DNA of 64,000 nucleotides, from assembly GCA_963932145.1 (NCBI GenBank), contig OZ010599.1, positions 44,748,344 to 44,812,343 on the forward strand, read 5' to 3'. The DNA is from Acanthosepion lycidas (taxonomy: Eukaryota; Mollusca; Cephalopoda; Sepiida; Sepiidae). The position numbers and the translations under genes were made by a program. Positions 51,130 to 62,174 of the stretch are shown piece by piece. How positions within the stretch are numbered: position 1 is the first letter of the stretch; each line of letters opens with the position of its first letter. Below the pieces are notes generated by a model that saw only the letters and a list, made by a program, of their open reading frames with translations, ran no database searches and had not been told where the DNA came from.

Positions 51130-51860
51130 CAGTCATTTTAGAGCAGCCTTCTTAAAAGCAAATTATAGAGGCTGCTAAGCTCATCTTCATATTTTTTATT
51201 TGACATTTATTTTATGTTGTTATTTTATATTTTTGAGGGGATTTGTTCTGTGGGCCAGATGTGAGGTTTGGAGCACCTGAGCAGAGGAAACTTTTTTATT
51301 TTGGTTTTTGCTTTCTTAGCTTTCACACCCAGTTAAAATTTAGAGTGAATCAGAAAGAGATCTAATTTGAAGAAGAGTATAAAATAGATTTATTGACACT
51401 GCCTACATTACAAATTTTAAAATATCAAAAACTTTTAATTTTAGAAAAGTTGTTTTAAAAATAGCAGAAAACAATGTCAGAATAATAATTTAATATTAAA
51501 ATGAATTGCACTCATAACAGTATTTAATGTTTTATTAGGTTTGCATGTTTGCATGTGTGACCAGCACTATTTTTTTTGAGAATGAGATATTGAATAAACA
51601 AACTGTTTATTTTTTCTCTTTTTGCTGGAAACTTTTTCTACACAATAAATAATTATTGTTCTGACTGGTCATGTTTTAATCTGTTACTTCTGAGGCTGAA
51701 ACTTAACTTAATCTTGATATAAAAAATAATAAAGAAAGAAATCATATTTAGACATTTTTTTTCTTTAAACTCATAGCTCAAAAAATGTGCAGCAAATTGT
51801 GAAAACACTGGTATGACTCATAACAAAAATTAGATATATATCAAACGCTTTTGTTGATAC
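51130..51860. other. Unassigned AT-rich DNA
   Basis: Nothing recognisable. Confidence 0.45.
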
Positions 51861-51862
51861 TA

Positions 51863-51865
<3 letters not shown>

Positions 51866-51895
<30 letters not shown>
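51866..51895. repeat. (AAT)n microsatellite
   Basis: About ten AAT units. Confidence 0.95.
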
Positions 51896-51897
<2 letters not shown>

Positions 51898-51904
51898 AGC
51901 TTAC

Positions 51905-52270
51905 CTTGTCTTTTGAACAGGAGTAGAGGTTTATCCCTTGTTTTCTGTTTAAGATTGGGTTTCTTCTAAAGTCAACTTCAACTCTATGCCTCTAATGTCT
52001 CTGTCTGAACTCTGAAATTTTATTTACTAATTATATTTATTTATTTATTTATTTTTCTCTTTCCTCAACTGGAGTAGATTGTTTCACATATTGTTTGGTT
52101 CATACTCCTCCCCTGTCTTTTAGTAGAGTAGAAATTTATCCCTTTGTTCCCTGTTCAGGATTGAGTTTCCAGTTACTTCTAGATTCTTTTCATTCTCTTT
52201 CACTCCCGGTAGCCCCTTGAATCTTAGTGGAATTTATTGTCTTGCTTGGGTTGAAATGATTAAAAAACAA
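51905..52270 (+). mobile_element. LINE-J 3' untranslated region, partly duplicated
   Basis: The segment GTCTTTTGAACAGGAGTAGA..GGTTTATCCC occurs at 51910 and again at 52110 (GTCTTTTAGTAGAGTAGAAA..TTTATCCC). The second copy continues to AGCCCCTTGAATCTTAGTGG and TTGTCTTGCTTGGGTTGAAA plus A run, the family 3' end. Confidence 0.65.
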
Positions 52271-52274
52271 TAGA

Positions 52275-52605
52275 TGTGCCTATTACAAAAACAAAATAGC
52301 TTTGTTCTGAAATCAATTGAAATCTAGGTCTAGTGTGCAAAAATAAATTTTAGTATTTGAGAGAGAGTAGTAATTTGTAAAATAATAAAATTAATTACAC
52401 TCACCCCCCCAAAAAAAGAAAAAAACTAGTAGTTATGATTCATAACAAAAGTGTGAGTGATGATAGAGTATATTATCTATATAATATATATATTATTTAG
52501 TCTTGAATACATAAGGTTAAAAATAACTGTTTTTACTTTTTAATTTAAAAAAAAAATGCCACAACAATTTTGATTAGTGATTTTTGAAGATACAGTCTTC
52601 TTCTT
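52275..52605. other. Unassigned AT-rich DNA
   Basis: Nothing recognisable. Confidence 0.45.
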
Positions 52606-52609
52606 TTAT

Positions 52610-53650
52610 ACACCATGTCCCTTTAGGACGTGGGCTATAATGGCTCTCCACAACTGCCTATAGCTTTTAACAATTTACTTAGTCTTTTTACTATCTCTCC
52701 CACTACCTGTTCTGCCATCAATTTACACAAGCATGTTTGGTTGGTTATTCATTGTTTCTCTCTGTTCCTTTTGCCTTCAGTATTTCCTGTGAGTGTCAAA
52801 TTCTCCAAGACCTCTTTCCTTATTATGAATTGCAGAAATTTCAACTATCACTTTCTGATTCTAAGTTTAAGTGTCCTTTTTGCTTCCATTTTCCTTAAAA
52901 CTTCCTCATTGCTCACATGCTCTATCCATGGTATTCTCAGCATTCTTCTGTAGAACCACATTTCTGATGCTTGTCTCTTTCTGATTCTAAGTGTAAGTGT
53001 CTTTTTGTTTTCATTTTCCTTAAAACTTGCTCGTGGCTCACATGCTCCATCCATGGTATTCTCAGCCTTCTTCTGTAGAACCACATTTCTGTTACTTGTC
53101 TCTTTCTGATTCTAAGTATAAGTGTCTTTTTGTTTTCATTTTCCTTAAAACTTCCTCATGGCTCACATGCTCCATCCATGGTATTCTTAGGCTTCTTCTA
53201 TAGAACCACATTTCTGTTGCTTGTCTCTTTCTGATTCTAAGTTTAAGTGTCTTTGCTTTCATTTTCCTTAAAACTTCCTTATTGCTCACATTTTCTATTC
53301 ATTCTTTTCTCAGCTCCATACTGTACAACCACATCTCTCTGTTCCCTCTCATTTTCTCTTCATCTGTGAGAAAATTGTCCAACATTTGCTGTTACAGCAG
53401 AAGATTTATATTATGTAACACTTCAGTACTCTTTTCTTTATTTCTAATGAGATTTTCCTGTTTCTTAATTTCTTGTTTAGATTTTAGAAGGTATCTTTTG
53501 CTATTCAAAGGCATTTCTGGATTTGGGTGTCACATTTTCCATTGTTAAGACATTTTCCAGGTTTTTAAAGTTCTGTACTTGATTGATTTTGACATCTCCA
53601 ATTTGTAGTTCATGCCTTGAGCTGTTCCTCAGTTGAAAAGTTATATTTCA
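52610..53650 (-). pseudogene. LINE-R reverse transcriptase C-terminus with internal tandem amplification
   Basis: Minus strand. Gene order from 53650 down: Glu-Leu-Gln-Ile-Gly-Asp-Val-Lys-Ile-Asn-Gln (post-palm), Met-Trp-Phe-Tyr-Arg-Arg..Leu-Arg-Ile-Pro-Trp-Met-Glu-His-Val-Ser, Glu-Val-Leu-Arg-Lys-Met, then (52850 to 52610) the decayed GKRxRxR and Arg-Gln-Leu-Trp-Arg-Ala motifs. The Trp-Phe-Tyr-Arg-Arg..Leu-Arg-Lys-Met segment is repeated four times (see the tandem repeat entry). The copy number is abnormal for this protein, and the 125-bp period breaks the frame at each unit, so the amplification happened in a dead element. Confidence 0.8.
52852..53340. repeat. 125-bp tandem repeat (about 4 units) inside LINE-R
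   Basis: TTTCTGATTCTAAGTnTAAG occurs at 52852, 52978, 53103 and 53228, giving steps of 126, 125 and 125 bp. Each unit contains TTCATTTTCCTTAAAACTT, GCTCACATGCTCCATCCATG and TTCTGTAGAACCACATTTCT. Units are highly similar, so the expansion is fairly recent. Confidence 0.9.
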
Positions 53651-53697
53651 TAAAAAAAAAACAATGTACTGAATATCTTTACATTTCAGGCAATATA

Positions 53698-53777
53698 TTA
53701 GGTTGGTGCAAAAACAATGTCGTTTTCTCACATAGTAATATATGTGAGAAAACGACATTATTTTTGCACCAACCTAA
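53698..53777. mobile_element. Mariner-type MITE, 80 bp, MADE1-sized
   Basis: Exactly 80 bp from TTAGGTTGGTGCAAAAACAA to ATTTTTGCACCAACCTAA, with TA on both sides. The palindromic arms meet at TAATATAT (about 53733-53740). The interior TGTCGTTTTCTCACATA differs from the three 102-103 bp copies, so this is a second subfamily sharing only the terminal ~19 bp and TGTCGTTTT. Confidence 0.93.
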
Positions 53778-53827
53778 TATAACCTAATGTTTTTCAATAA
53801 TTTTTATTTTTATATGCATTTTTTTTT

Positions 53828-53990
53828 ATAAAGAATATGAATAAAAGGAAACATTATTAATGAGCCAGGACAATAAAAAACAGGAATTAAGAAGACAACA
53901 ACTGATGATGCATTTTAATTTTTGAAGATCAACATTGACTGGTTACACCTAGCTATTTCAACCGTAAAATGATTTTCTGTTCTTTTTGCA
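53828..53990 (-). mobile_element. LINE-J 3' coding fragment
   Basis: The plus strand AGCCAGGACAATAAAAAACA and TTTTAATTTTTGAAGATCAA is the complement of the LINE-J C-terminal segment. The terminal GGGGTGAAA end is eroded. Confidence 0.5.
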
Positions 53991-53999
53991 CTGTAGACT

Positions 54000-54617
54000 A
54001 AAGTTCTTTGGAGTAAGTGTCTGGCTCATTACTTAGTTTAAACCTATCTGAGTCACATATTCACAATAAATAAATAAATAAGAAGTAAGTAAGAAAAATC
54101 TTCATCACAAATACTTAATACTGAAATATGAATTTATCTAAAATCATGCAGGAATTAAATAGTACCTTTGGCAGATATGAATTTTATTATGACAGCTTTG
54201 ACACCATCACATCTAATGCTCAGACTATGACAGTGGATTGGTATGATGGCTGAAAGTATATATGCATGTAAAAATAATGGAAGCATTAATAATAAAAAAG
54301 GAAAAGCCAACACTCAATAACATTAACTATGAACATGGCCACAATGTGCTGACAGTGTTTGGAAAATAAAACATTCCTATAACTTCAGACACATACATAA
54401 AAAAAATCCACACATTCAGTTAAAACTAAAAAATAAAAATTGCCCTTGATAATGGTTAAAATAGCTGAAATGTCTCAGATATGCAGAACTATTGGACAGT
54501 TTTTACGTGCTTTGTGTTCAGAAAAGGAAAATTAAATACAAAGCTTAATTGCAATACCTTGTCAGTCATCTTTATCAAAAATTTTATAAAAGGGGGATTG
54601 CTGCCCAAATACACAAT

Positions 54618-54620
<3 letters not shown>
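54000..54620. other. Unassigned AT-rich DNA
   Basis: Nothing recognisable. Confidence 0.45.

Positions 54621-54623
<3 letters not shown>

Positions 54624-54661
<38 letters not shown>
54624..54661. repeat. (TA)n array, left boundary of double-hammerhead element
   Basis: TA run. Confidence 0.95.
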
Positions 54662-54665
<4 letters not shown>

Positions 54666-54771
54666 GAAGGGTTGTTCCAACAAGAGAAAAGTGTATATCT
54701 TAAAGAGAGAAAAATCTGAAAATGTTTTTTTTATTATAATGTGTTATTTTTTATATACTTTATTCTATATA

Positions 54772-54816
54772 TTTTGCTACACATGTTTCAGGTCCTGTGA
54801 CTTTCATCAGGCAAAA
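54772..54816 (-). ncRNA. Type I hammerhead ribozyme candidate
   Basis: Minus strand. Stem I: TTTTGC (54811-54816) pairs perfectly with GCAAAA (54772-54777). CTGATGA at 54804-54810. Stem II: AAGTC/GACCT with loop ACAG (54790-54803), closed by an A-T pair with one A/C mismatch. GAAA at 54786-54789. Stem III: ACA/TGT with a two-base loop. The triplet GTA ends at 54778, right before stem I. All core bases are present and the stem II closing pair is intact. Confidence 0.75.
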
Positions 54817-54938
54817 ATGGTTATTTCCTCATAACCATTGTCTTTTCTGTGTAGTGGTAGTCATCTGAATCCATCTTGGTCTGTCTGAAAATATATTAGT
54901 TGGGTTTTGATCCCAGCTTGAGGCAATCAGATGTCTAG

Positions 54939-54981
54939 TCACACTGATGAGCTGTGATACAGAGAAACAGTCTGTCTGTGG
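54939..54981 (+). ncRNA. Type I hammerhead ribozyme candidate
   Basis: Stem I: TCACA (54939-54943) with TGTGG (54977-54981), one wobble. CTGATGA at 54944-54950. Stem II: CTGT (54952-54955) with ACAG (54959-54962), loop GAT. GAAA at 54964-54967. Stem III: ACA/TGT (54967-54969 with 54973-54975). The classical GTC cleavage triplet ends at 54976. The base of stem II is G/A instead of G-C. A short GATGATGATGAT run and a TA array follow. Confidence 0.77.
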
Positions 54982-54991
54982 ATGATGATGA

Positions 54992-54994
<3 letters not shown>

Positions 54995-55025
<31 letters not shown>
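54995..55025. repeat. (TA)n array, right boundary
   Basis: TA run following (GAT)n. Confidence 0.95.
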
Positions 55026-55028
<3 letters not shown>

Positions 55029-55029
55029 A

Positions 55030-55555
55030 GTGAAATAAGCAATATTTTCCTTTACTTAATAATACATCATATTTAAATTTAATTTATAGTATGACATAAG
55101 TAATATTTGAATAAACTAAATGTTAGCTTTAAATGCTAAATTAATTCACTTATGACATTTCCACTACCTTTATGACTTTACTTCCAATCATCCAAAGAAT
55201 ATGTTTTTGTTATTCAAACGAAAATTCATGAAATTTGTATCCTTGAAATAAGGGAAGCTAAACATTAAATATATCTTTGAATGTTTGTAACAAAGAATTT
55301 TACTTTATATTGCATGAAAGAAGTAACTACAAAAAATGTTATTCTTACATTTGCTTCTATGTCAGTTTTTCAACATTGAAATATTTGCATACAAACTTGG
55401 GTAAACATTTTTCATAAAAGGAAAAGATCACACCCTTTGCAAATGTGCTGAGGTTTATACCCTGTAAAAATAGTATATCAGTTCTTTTTATAAAAACATC
55501 TAACACTTGACATAGCCATTTTATTCAATATTCTTTTATCTTCAAATGTCCCTGT
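55030..55555. other. Unassigned AT-rich DNA
   Basis: Nothing recognisable. Confidence 0.45.
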
Positions 55556-55559
55556 TGTC

Positions 55560-55735
55560 TGTGAATTTGATAGATGTGAGAGAAAAATAAAGGGACAGGA
55601 TTCAAGTAGACAGAAGATGATAAATGATGTTGTATTTAAATTTTTGAAGATTATAGTTGACAGTAAAGCAAGAAGCTAGAAGAGAGTTCCACAAGCAAGA
55701 TGTGTGAGAGGGGAAACTATTAGCATTTCTCTCAT
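55560..55735 (-). mobile_element. LINE-J 3' coding fragment
   Basis: The plus strand GGGACAGGATTCAAGTAGAC, TTTAAATTTTTGAAGATTAT and AGAGTTCCACAAGCAAG is the complement of the family's final coding segment. Confidence 0.65.
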
Positions 55736-55739
55736 TTTA

Positions 55740-56035
55740 CTTTGTGCTTTCTAAGTAATATCCAGAGGTGAATTTAGATATACATTTCTAAAAAACATCA
55801 AACAGACAGACATTTTTATGTCCAAGGCTTGTGAAAGTTAAAGTTTTTAAAGAACTCTTTAAGGCAATTTACTTTTCACATATAAAGTTGTGGATGGGCG
55901 GTAGGATTTTCTATACTAGAAATATTTGAATAAAATGAACTGATTCAAGGATTTTAAATAATATATTTTTATTTATTTGCTTTAAAGTGAGTCCTTTGAT
56001 ATTCTGTGTCACAAAAATGTTCATTCTCTACATGC
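55740..56035. other. Unassigned AT-rich DNA
   Basis: Nothing recognisable. Confidence 0.4.
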
Positions 56036-56039
56036 AAGC

Positions 56040-56200
56040 TGCCAATGGCGACGCCATTGGTCCTCTGGTGGGCCTCTAGTAGTACACCAATGGTAACTTT
56101 ACCAAGACAAATACATCAGCGGTCCAACAGCAGGCCACTAGTGGAATGACACCCAGTGGTAAATTGGTAGCACGCATATAAGGCTGATATTGGTAGCAAT
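56040..56200. other. GC-richer block with repeated CCAnTGG words
   Basis: A perfect hairpin CCAATGGCG-A-CGCCATTGG lies at 56042-56060. ACCAATGGTA, CCACTAGTGG and CCCAGTGG follow within 120 bp. No gene is recognised. Confidence 0.5.
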
Positions 56201-56204
56201 CTGG

Positions 56205-57685
56205 AGAAATGTCTGTTCGACTTAGTATTTGACAGTTTAGAAGTCAGCACTTGATAGTGGTCATAGTCATGTTATAAATAGATCGGTGTCAATCCACTGT
56301 TTTTCTCAGCCCTAAGCAGGGCAGAAATATCATTAGCAGATGACCTTTTAACTACTTCTTCAAATATCACACATGGCCAGTTTCTCTGTGTTAGCGTTCT
56401 TTTGTTTCATCCTTCTTCTCACTCAGAGGTGTCAGCTTATATCCTTTTGACCAAGCTCTAAGAATCTGGTGGGAACATTGGTTTCAGCTAACATCAAAAG
56501 TCTCTTTGTGTCAATTTTTTTGATCTCTGGTGTTCCTTTCTTTTTCATTTTTTTTTTTATAATGGAAGTTATGCATGGAGCCTTCAGTCATAAATTAGTA
56601 GGCTCTGTTCTTGCTCTTTTGTCATTTTTCAGTTGAGTTCAGTCATTTCTTCATTCTCTTTTTATTTAAGGGTTTCTTTCTTGTTAGTTGAGAGAAGTAT
56701 AGAGAGAGAAGTATATATATAGAGAGAGAGATAGAGAGAAAGAAAGAGAGAAGTGTTTTAAAGGAAAGCGTAAATGCTTTATTCTAATTTTAATTCTTTT
56801 TATTTTTGTTTATATATTTTATTTTTAAATTTTATTTTTATCGGGACTCACTATAAATTTTAAAACTATATTGAGATTATTGCCTTACTTCATACAAACC
56901 AGTGGAAAATACTTAACATTTAAAAAAGGTATTTAACAAAAATTAAAGTATTCATTCATTCATTCAATATTCATACATTATTACTGTTACCTATTTGACA
57001 AACAGATAAAATAATTTAGGGGATCTTTGGACAACCTTATGGTAATAAATAGTGTTAGATATTTTCACAGATTCTTAGGATTCATTACAGATGAGTTTGT
57101 TGCAGTGCCGAGGAGAGAGTTTGTGAGGTCCAGCATTCAGAATATTTCAAGGTCCCCTGCTCGGAAAAGAAGATGCTGGACAAACAAATTCAATCTCTAG
57201 CATGTCTTACAAGACAATTTAACCTGATTTGGAAGAGGTTTTAGCCTTCATATTTTTTTCAATAAAATACCGATTCATTGCAAAGAAGCGCCCTACCCAC
57301 CTAAAGCCCTAAAGGTATTTTCTTGAGGCCCCTTGGGTTTCGATGCCCAGCACATTTATGCCGGCTGTCCCCTACCACCACTCTCGTCGCCACTGGTTTG
57401 TTGTTCTCTTTATAAAAAAAACCCCGAAAAAACACCGCTTTGGGAAAATTAAAACAAGAAATAATCTGACATAAAATAAGCTCAGAAGAAAAAACGTGAT
57501 AATGTTCTGAAAATGTATTTTCAAAACTTTATAATTACAGTTGCTCATTGTTAAATGTTATGTTTTTAAATTTTCTGATTCTATAGTTCACGGTCATTTA
57601 TATAAATTTACGAATAAAAAATGTTTTCATAATTATTTCTTTATAATATGATAAATATTAATTGTAGTTAGTTCACATGTTTTTA
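56205..57685. other. Unassigned DNA
   Basis: Contains a GA-rich run at 56700-56750 and a GC-richer patch at 57280-57400, but no supported gene. Confidence 0.4.
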
Positions 57686-57689
57686 TTAT

Positions 57690-57893
57690 TTTTAAAATAA
57701 ATAAATAGTGTTTTATTAATATATTTTGTCAATTCTCAAGAAAAAATGTATAAATTCACTTTCATATGTCTAGGTTTATTAAAATTCTAAGAATAACTTT
57801 TGAAAACAATAAAAATTGTTGAGTATATAGTGGTCTCAAGGAAAAACGTCCTTTTTAATACGTCACTTTTTTTTCAGGTCCGTTTGTTAAACT
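57690..57893 (+). mobile_element. Partial relative of the 21776-22800 terminal-inverted-repeat element
   Basis: AATTCTCAAGAAAAAATGTA, TTCACTTTCAT, AAAACAATAAAAATTG and TTTTTTTCAGGTCCGTTTGT follow the same order as the right end of the 21776-22800 element. A left end was not found. Confidence 0.55.
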
Positions 57894-57894
57894 T

Positions 57895-60800
57895 TACCGT
57901 AAGAAGTTTCACATACAAAGTAACAAAAAGTAACAACCGTCATGGCTCATGGCAGAAATTTGTACAACAAGAAATGTATTGGGGTTATTTATTTCGAGTG
58001 CTACTGAATAGAGCAGGGATTCGTACTGATTCATTTCAGATCACTTATTGATAAAAAGTCAATAAGCATATCTAATTTCATTCTAATACGGTAATTTAGC
58101 ATAAGTGGAAACTGAAAAAGTAGGGATAGTACATTACAATTTCCATTTCCATTTAAAACCTAAATAAAAATTGAAAAATGTTCTGGTTTGGGGCTTGGAA
58201 ATTATGCTGAGCATCTAATTTTGTTTCATTTTTTTTTTTTTTTTGTGAAAGTAGCTTTTCTTGGTAAAAGTACAGAAGGTTAAAAAGATTTAGAAAAAAG
58301 AAAAAAAAATGGTGGAAGTTACTGTACATAATGAATGTTCTCAGCAACCAGGGACTAAAATTCATGATGTTCTGAAGACTATCGCCATACCTTAAAAAAC
58401 TTTAATCCTAAAACTTAACCAGGCAACCACAACGCTAGATAATTAAGTCCAAAATAAACTTTTTTTTAATTTTCTTTTTCTAGTCTTCTCTACTTGAAAA
58501 TTACACACGTAAATTTAATTAAGAAGAGTGAACAAGTAGATTTACATTTACAACAAGGTGAACATTCGATGACATCATGTTGGACACAAAGTTAGAGTTC
58601 ATTTTTTTGTCATTTTTCCGTTACCGAATTGTCCAGGCACCACCTACAATTTATTAAATACAGCCATTCATTTAGAGAACTTATCATCATAATTCATTTT
58701 TTAAATTTATCAGTAACAATCTCCGATTATCAAATCGGCAGTGTACTTTGATACCCAATTTGATGAAAAGAAAGAAGGAAATATATTTTTACAGAAGAAA
58801 ATCCTAAAAAAAAAAAAAAAAAATACATTTAAATTTAAAAAAAAAAGGAAAAAATTGGCGACGTCTCCTTTAGTAATGCGACAGAAGCTGTAAAAAAAAT
58901 GATGGAAAGCAGACGACAATCTGATGGCTTATGAACACAATTTGAATTCAATAATACTTTTGCTAGCATTGTCTTCTTTAGTTAGAGTTTAAATTTTAAA
59001 TTTTTAAATTTAAAATAATGAAAGTTATTCAATAACAATTAAGAGCTTGAAAAGTTTACTGTACGGAGGGGGTGCTGAAAAATTCCTGGCTTTATCAGGT
59101 TCCCAAATATTTCTTGTTTTTTGGAAGGATTTCTTGGTCAAGACAAAAACATTTTTCAGCATCCCTAGTATTTCATCTCAGTCGTAATATTGCAATAAAT
59201 TCATTGCAACAACAGTTTTAACAGCACTTTCAAGATTCCATTCATTGAGAAAATGAGAAAAGTTCCATAATATTCAAAGATTTTTTGTCGTTAAAAAAAT
59301 CTGATATTTTATTTCTTTTTACATTTATTTTTGATGAATTCGAAAAAGAAGAAAAAATATTAGCTACGTTAAACAATTTAAAAGAGCGCATATATGCCAT
59401 ATAGTGTGCTAGATGCTGAAATCCGGCCTTGTGCCATATTCTGTTCAAGTGGGTGTGTAGATAAATACCTACGAAAAAGGTATTTACATTTTCCTTCAAC
59501 CAGTCTTGAATCTAAAATCTCAAAATTAAAAAAGGTGAGTCGAAGAAATTGCTTATTTATCCTTTTTAAACCGTTTCTTTCTTATACAAACGAGACTAAA
59601 ATCCTAAATAACCTGAAGACTAAGGAGTAAAATTAAAAATCCCTTTTATATGAATGAATTTTTAAAATGAGATCTAAAATTGTTTGGAAAGGACTTTGAA
59701 AATCTTTCAGCTGATACTTTAAAAGATAACAAAAAGTAACTTTTGAGTTTTGATTTTTGAACAAAATCATTAATTTAAAAACTCTGGTTTCCATGTTATT
59801 TTTTGGGAAATACAGATAGACTGACCGCCTTTGAGGAGTTATGAAAATCCTTCATTTTTATTTTTAAACAAATAAAATAGAAAACAATTGCTGTCATAAA
59901 AAGAATAATGTTTTTTAGCTGTTTACTGTGAAATTTTTCATTATTACTGATGAAACTTTTTTCTTTTTACACAGGTTTTGTTGGGAATGTGGAATTTAAT
60001 AATTATGACTTCCATTGATATCGTTATTCTATTCATTAAATTTTCAGTTAATTCTTTTACTGAAGGAAATATCTATATTGTACTAATGTACTTGGCTCAT
60101 GTGGCAAATAACCAAATTTAAATTATTATTGAATTCTACATCTTTACTTTAACCAAAGGATCCTAGACTCTAAAACGGTATTTCTTATTTATTTTAAACA
60201 TTTAAGAAAAAGAAGAAGCAATATATCCACACCGTAGCCATTTGAATATTGTTGCATTTTCTCAACAAAAAAAAAAATCAATAAAAGTTAAACCAAGTAT
60301 TTGTTTATCATGAAAACAACAAACATTTTTTTTCTATTTCAACATTTTCCGACGTTTATTAAGAAGACACCAGGTTTCATTGTCTCAATAAAAAATATAC
60401 GTGAGTTAGTTCAAAAATAGAATAAAATCAATTATTGTTTTTTTTTTATTTGCCTAGTGAATAAAAACAAGGACTTTATTTTTTACCTTAATTTTTAAAA
60501 ACCTAGAAATCTAGCTAGTTACTCACATTTTTAACAATGTTAAAAAATGTTTGTGTGATTTTTGTCCAAACAAACTTTGAGATGATTTTAAAAATTCAAT
60601 TAAATACGTCCCTGGTTTAAATAACGAGAAAATATAAGGATTCTTTTCTCCTATACAAAAACAATAAAAAAAGCATTCTTGAATATGAAATTAAAATTAA
60701 ATAAACATCGACAGCCATAATCCAATCAATTTCCCTTTATGGAAAAAAAAGTCTTGCAGCTTAAGAAGAAAAGTGATAAGACCTATAATTTTTTAGAAAA

Positions 60801-61200
60801 AATTAAAATCGTACACTACAGGTCTTATCATTTTTTTACACTTTGGAAAATTTAACTGTATTCCATTTTATAAAAACAGTTAAAAAAAAAAAAAGTAAAT
60901 TGCCATTTTTTTTTAATAAAAAAAATCTTTATTAATTCCCATTACTTCTCCCTTTTTTAATAATTTAAATAATAAATGGCTTCTTCATTTCTGTTAAACC
61001 TGAACAAATAAATGAAGAAGTAAAATTCAGCAGGCAATACTTTTTGTTGCAATCTGTAATTTTAGTTGTGTTTGGTTAGCAGAAAATTATTGTTTGAAGA
61101 ATTGATAAAAACCTGGATTACTGTTGCTACTTTTCTATGCAGGTTTTGTGACTAGTGTTTTTATTTGTTTTTAGTCACAATTTTCAAAACTTGTGACAAA
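57895..61200. other. Repeat-poor AT-rich DNA
   Basis: 3.3 kb without TA arrays, LINEs or SINEs, with many poly-A/poly-T runs. Short frames at 58153-58365, 58710-58919, 59242-59499 and 59394-59630 show no reliable motif. A small hairpin pairs GATAAGACCT near 60773 with AGGTCTTATC near 60820. Confidence 0.5.
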
Positions 61201-61204
61201 AAAT

Positions 61205-61600
61205 TGAATTTTGATCATCATCAGTTCATGACCCGATGTGGTCATCGGGTGACTCTGCTATTGAGCACCTGACCGGCTTCTTCCACATGTCTCAGTTGCA
61301 TGCCACTATCTAGGTTGAAATTCAGAGAGATATTCATTCATTCATGCCTAGTGTGTCTTAGACAAATAGACCTGGTAGAGCCTGTTCCTTTCTTCGCAGT
61401 GATGGTATATCATCTCCGCTCTAGATGTAGTGCCAGTATATACTGTAGTTCAGTCGCATGTACAGATTTAACCTGCACCCTGTCAAAATTTGCTGTAGTT
61501 AACAACTCTTTGTTGAACTCCCCACTGGTGAGAGCCTCAGAGCCACTACACATGGAATTTCCTGCATAGTTCAGTGCCAGAGGTAGTGAATTTTGGTACA
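61205..61600 (-). other. GC-richer block of unknown origin
   Basis: A minus frame of 63 codons (61410-61601) and a plus frame of 89 codons (61300-61569) overlap, and neither has a known motif. A perfect hairpin ACCCGATG-TGGT-CATCGGGT sits at about 61230-61249. It may be the end of an LTR or other repeat. Unassigned. Confidence 0.35.
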
Positions 61601-61604
61601 TTTT

Positions 61605-62170
61605 TATAAATCATTTTTAACTATGAAAGCAGGAATTTTCAAGTGTTTAAATGACAGAACAATTTCTGGTCATATTTCAAGGTGGCATAAATTTTAAAAG
61701 AAACATTTTTTTTATCTTGCTGACTAAAAAGTTTTACCAAATAATGTGCTTACTTCTAGATCCAAGTGAAAATTACTTTTAAATGACCAGAAACTTAATT
61801 GCCCCACTTTAGTCACTACCGTTCATCAATGAGACATGTCAACTTTTCTAGACACTGTTTAGAGAAACCACTTTCACTATGTAGGATTATATTTTAGAGA
61901 CTTGCTTTTTTGTTTATATTCACTGCATACAGTCTTAGCTACACATTTTGTTAAGAATTTAATCTAACAAAGAACATACTCTATTGTAATAAGAATAATA
62001 GACATGTGCATTGGTTCATAATAACTTTGAGGTTTGTTATAATTTGACAGCTACAAGCAATACTTTTATTTTATTCCTATGAAAGGAACATTATTGAAAT
62101 GCATTTGAAATAATCTGTGCATTGCTACCAAAGAGAATTTTGCTAAATACTTGATTTTTATTTTTGATAT
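61605..62170. other. Unassigned AT-rich DNA
   Basis: Nothing recognisable. Confidence 0.45.
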
Positions 62171-62174
62171 TTTC

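Larger units (their letters stand above)
54662..54994. mobile_element. Element with two divergent hammerhead motifs between (TA)n arrays
   Basis: A 333-bp block between TA arrays, with hammerheads reading outward on opposite strands (54772-54816 minus; 54939-54981 plus). The two halves are not obvious inverted copies of each other, so two different elements may be joined. No coding frame. By analogy with Penelope LTR-like units and retrozymes it is a non-coding retroelement end. Confidence 0.6.

Noticed and set aside
59394-59630. Possible initial exon encoding a Cys-rich, THAP-like start followed by a consensus donor (AAGGTGAGT near 59533).
   Set aside because: The Cys spacing does not fit a THAP finger, the opposite strand is equally open, and no second exon or promoter could be found.
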